Assembly (NCBI RefSeq): GCF_001678675.1
Contig: NZ_LZRN01000016.1
Span: 16,107-80,106 of the forward strand
DNA: 64,000 nucleotides
Source: Gelidibacter algens
Lineage (GTDB): Bacteria; Bacteroidota; Bacteroidia; Flavobacteriales; Flavobacteriaceae
Direction of reading: 5' to 3'
In this document: positions 62,039 to 64,000 of the stretch, one piece after another
How positions within the stretch are numbered: the stretch's first letter is position 1
Layout of the letters: every line of letters starts with the position of its first letter
Notes under the pieces: model-generated
Seen by the model: the letters and a program-made list of their open reading frames with translations, nothing else
What the model was told of the DNA's origin: nothing
Database searches by the model: none
Translations under genes and position numbers: made by a program

Positions 62039-63139
62039 TTAAGCTTGTAAAGCAGGTTTCATGCCCATCTCTCTAAGATATCTAAAGTGGGCAGCGATTG
62101 CTTTGCGTGTCGTTTTGTATTCTTTGTATGGAAGGTTGAATTCTTGAGCAGTTTCCTTAACTATGGTTGCTATTTTGGAATAATGTACGTGGCTGATGTG
62201 TGGGAAAATGTGATGTTCCACCTGATGGTTCAATCCGCCAGTAAACCAGTTTACGATTTTGTTGTTTGTTCCAAAATTGACCGTGGTGCGCAATTGGTGA
62301 ATGGCCCATGTGTTTTTCATAGTCCCGTTTTCTTGGGGTAATGGCATTTCAGCGACGTCCATAACGTGTGCCAATTGAAAGACGACACTTAAGATAAGAC
62401 CAGCAACGTAATGCATTATAAAAAATCCGAGTAATAATTTCCACCAAGCAATATCAGTAAGCACCAATGGTAAAACAATCCAAATTGAAACATAAATAAT
62501 TTTAGAAATGACCAATTTGCTCCATTCCGTTCTAGGGTTAGGAAATTTGCCGTAAGATAATTTGCGTTTCAAATACCGTTTCATTTGAAGATAATCTGTA
62601 GTAATAGCCCAATTAATGGTCAATAGGCCATATAATAACACGGAGTAATAATGTTGGAATCTGTGGTGTTTGTGCCACTCAGCATGTCTGCTAAAACGTA
62701 AAATCCGTCCTGCTTCCAAATCTTCGTCGTGCCCGTGGATATTAGTATAGGTGTGGTGAAGTACATTGTGTTGTACTTTCCAATTATAAACATTTCCAGC
62801 CAAGATGTAAATGCTGCTGCCCATTAAACGGTTGATCCAATCTTTATTGGAAAAAGCACCGTGGTTGCCATCATGCATCACGTTCATGCCAACTCCTGCC
62901 ATTCCAACACCCATTACAACTGTTAGAAGCAACATGGCCCAACCAGGTAAATTGAGGGTCATTATTATAAAATAAGGAGCCAAAAATAGAGAGAACATAA
63001 CGACTGTCTTCACCCATATTTTCCAATTTCCTGTGCGTTTAATGTTATTGTCTTTAAAATAATCATTCACACGTTTGTTTAATGTTCTGAAAAATTTTGC
63101 AGAGTCGTTTCTCGAGAAGGATAGCGTTTGCTGTGTCAT
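62039..63139 (-). CDS. acyl-CoA/acyl-lipid fatty acid desaturase
   Basis: 366 residues, a membrane di-iron desaturase. The three histidine boxes are complete: HDGNHGAF (near residues 89-96), HNVLHHTYTNIHGHDED (near 125-140) and NHQVEHHIFPHISHVHY (near 307-323). QVEHH is the front-end form seen in delta-5/6-type and the flavobacterial linoleoyl-CoA desaturase-like group. Four or more membrane segments flank the boxes. It probably introduces double bonds for membrane fluidity. A -7 box TATCTTTG (minus, 63202-63195) lies 56 bases before the start. Confidence 0.93.
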   Translation of the reverse strand: MTQQTLSFSRNDSAKFFRTLNKRVNDYFKDNNIKRTGNWKIWVKTVVMFSLFLAPYFIIMTLNLPGWAMLLLTVVMGVGMAGVGMNVMHDGNHGAFSNKDWINRLMGSSIYILAGNVYNWKVQHNVLHHTYTNIHGHDEDLEAGRILRFSRHAEWHKHHRFQHYYSVLLYGLLTINWAITTDYLQMKRYLKRKLSYGKFPNPRTEWSKLVISKIIYVSIWIVLPLVLTDIAWWKLLLGFFIMHYVAGLILSVVFQLAHVMDVAEMPLPQENGTMKNTWAIHQLRTTVNFGTNNKIVNWFTGGLNHQVEHHIFPHISHVHYSKIATIVKETAQEFNLPYKEYKTTRKAIAAHFRYLREMGMKPALQA

Positions 63140-63260
63140 TGAATTATATTTTCTCTGATAACTTCAATAATCAAGCCACCATATTTACATCTTGCAAAGA
63201 TAATCAATTAATGTCTCGCGGTGGATAAGAATATGGTAAAAATATCCGTTTAAAAATGAC

Positions 63261-63268
63261 TATTTTTG
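63261..63268 (+). promoter_or_regulatory. -7 box of the rsmG promoter
   Basis: TATTTTTG matches TAnnTTTG and lies 17 bases before the ATG at 63286, with no TTG at -33. The box lies downstream of another in-frame ATG (63256), which supports 63286 as the start of rsmG. Confidence 0.42.
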
Positions 63269-63285
63269 CTGAAAATCTAAGCACA

Positions 63286-63915
63286 ATGCTACTTATAAGA
63301 AATTATTTTCCAGATTTATCGGAATTACAAATTAAACAATTTGAGCAATTGGAAGAACTTTATAAAGACTGGAATCTTAAAATTAATGTCGTTTCACGAA
63401 AGGATATTGACGAATTGTATTTAAGGCATGTGCTGCATTCTTTGGCTATCGCCAAGGTGATCTCCTTCCAACCGGGCACCAAGGTAATGGATGTTGGCAC
63501 AGGAGGCGGTTTTCCGGGGATTCCATTGGCTATCATGTTTCCTGAAACCAATTTCCATTTGGTGGATAGTATTGCCAAAAAATTGAAAGTCGTCAATGAG
63601 GTGGTAGAAGGATTAGGCTTAACCAATGTAAAAACTTCCCACTGCCGTGTGGAAGAGGTGAAGGATACTTATGATTTTATTGTGAGTAGAGCCGTAGCGG
63701 CAATGCCAACTTTTGTCCACTGGGTTAAGGGTAAGGTGGCCAAAAAGCAAAAACATGAGCTCAAAAACGGCATCATCTACTTAAAAGGTGGCGAGTTGGG
63801 TGAGGAATTACAAGAATTCCCAAAAGCCACCGTATATAATCTTTCTGATTTTTATAAAGAAGCATTTTTTGAAACCAAAAAGCTGGTGCACTTGCCCCTA
63901 AAATATAAAGGCTAA
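63286..63915 (+). CDS. rsmG: 16S rRNA (guanine-N7) methyltransferase RsmG
   Basis: 209 residues from 63286 (MLLIRNYFPDLSELQIKQFE), which matches the usual flavobacterial start; the in-frame ATG at 63256 adds ten residues. It methylates G527 of 16S rRNA with S-adenosylmethionine. Motifs: LYKDWNLKINVVSRKD, RHVLHSLAIAK, MDVGTGGGFPGIPLAI (SAM loop), VDSIAKKLKVV and SRAVAAMPTFVHW. It is divergent from the desaturase. 63916-64000 shows nothing more. Confidence 0.96.
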   Translation: MLLIRNYFPDLSELQIKQFEQLEELYKDWNLKINVVSRKDIDELYLRHVLHSLAIAKVISFQPGTKVMDVGTGGGFPGIPLAIMFPETNFHLVDSIAKKLKVVNEVVEGLGLTNVKTSHCRVEEVKDTYDFIVSRAVAAMPTFVHWVKGKVAKKQKHELKNGIIYLKGGELGEELQEFPKATVYNLSDFYKEAFFETKKLVHLPLKYKG

Positions 63916-64000
63916 TCTGAATTTTATCTTTACTTTCAAATTGTTCGCTATAGAACATCGTCCTAAAAACAAATTTGTGTAAAAAACATTTTCAAAAAAA

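Overview
The window looks like a chromosomal segment of a marine-type Flavobacteriaceae bacterium (Bacteroidota). The reasons are: a short 287-residue primary sigma factor; promoters of the TTG / TAnnTTTG type with few Shine-Dalgarno sites; a PorT-type (type IX secretion) protein; a BamA-family outer-membrane lipoprotein of the TamL type; a UpxY/NusG-like antiterminator at the head of a polysaccharide locus; and AT-rich sequence. No tRNA, rRNA, transposase, integrase or CRISPR array was seen.

Region 1 (1-38.2 kb) is one large surface-polysaccharide locus, all on the + strand. After the 5' part of a secreted protein on the other strand, it opens with a NusG-like antiterminator. Next come nucleotide-sugar genes: gmd and fcl for GDP-L-fucose, ugd plus an epimerase for UDP-GlcA and UDP-GalA, WlbA-like and WlbB-like genes of the 2,3-diacetamido-glucuronate branch, and cysQ. 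The middle (11.3-30.8 kb) is visibly AT-richer and holds acyltransferases, a Wzx flippase, a Wzy-like polymerase, a UDP-GlcNAc 2-epimerase, about eight glycosyltransferases and two unusual fusions: ATP-grasp with a low-molecular-weight tyrosine phosphatase, and an unknown domain with a PIG-L deacetylase. The distal part makes UDP-xylose (UXS), has a WcaF-like acetyltransferase and a GT2, and then a promoter-led export unit: WecA-like initiating transferase, Wza and Wzc with a C-terminal tyrosine cluster. A Wzx/Wzy-dependent capsule or exopolysaccharide is the best reading.

Region 2 (38.2-64 kb) is housekeeping: a CBS-domain protein, rpe, the primary sigma factor, proC-proB-proA, pnp and rpsO, a PAS histidine kinase, accD, fructose-bisphosphate aldolase, a TamL-like protein, an RNA methyltransferase, porT, ubiE/menG, trkA-trkH, an aminotransferase, a fatty acid desaturase and rsmG.

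The intergenic DNA is the most unusual part. At least seventeen separate gaps or sub-gaps hold tandem arrays with a strict 7-base period but different unit sequences, the largest about 725 bp (3864-4589). Around the wlbA, wlbB and cysQ genes these arrays are shuffled with TTGAAN hexamers and several dispersed 30-50 bp elements, so that single genes sit like cassettes in repeat mosaics. Other points worth attention are the ATP-grasp/phosphatase fusion (the only Wzb-like domain seen), a glycosyltransferase whose start is out of frame by one base in an A8 tract, a MITE-like element at 32113-32295, and an 85-bp tandem duplication carrying a hairpin.
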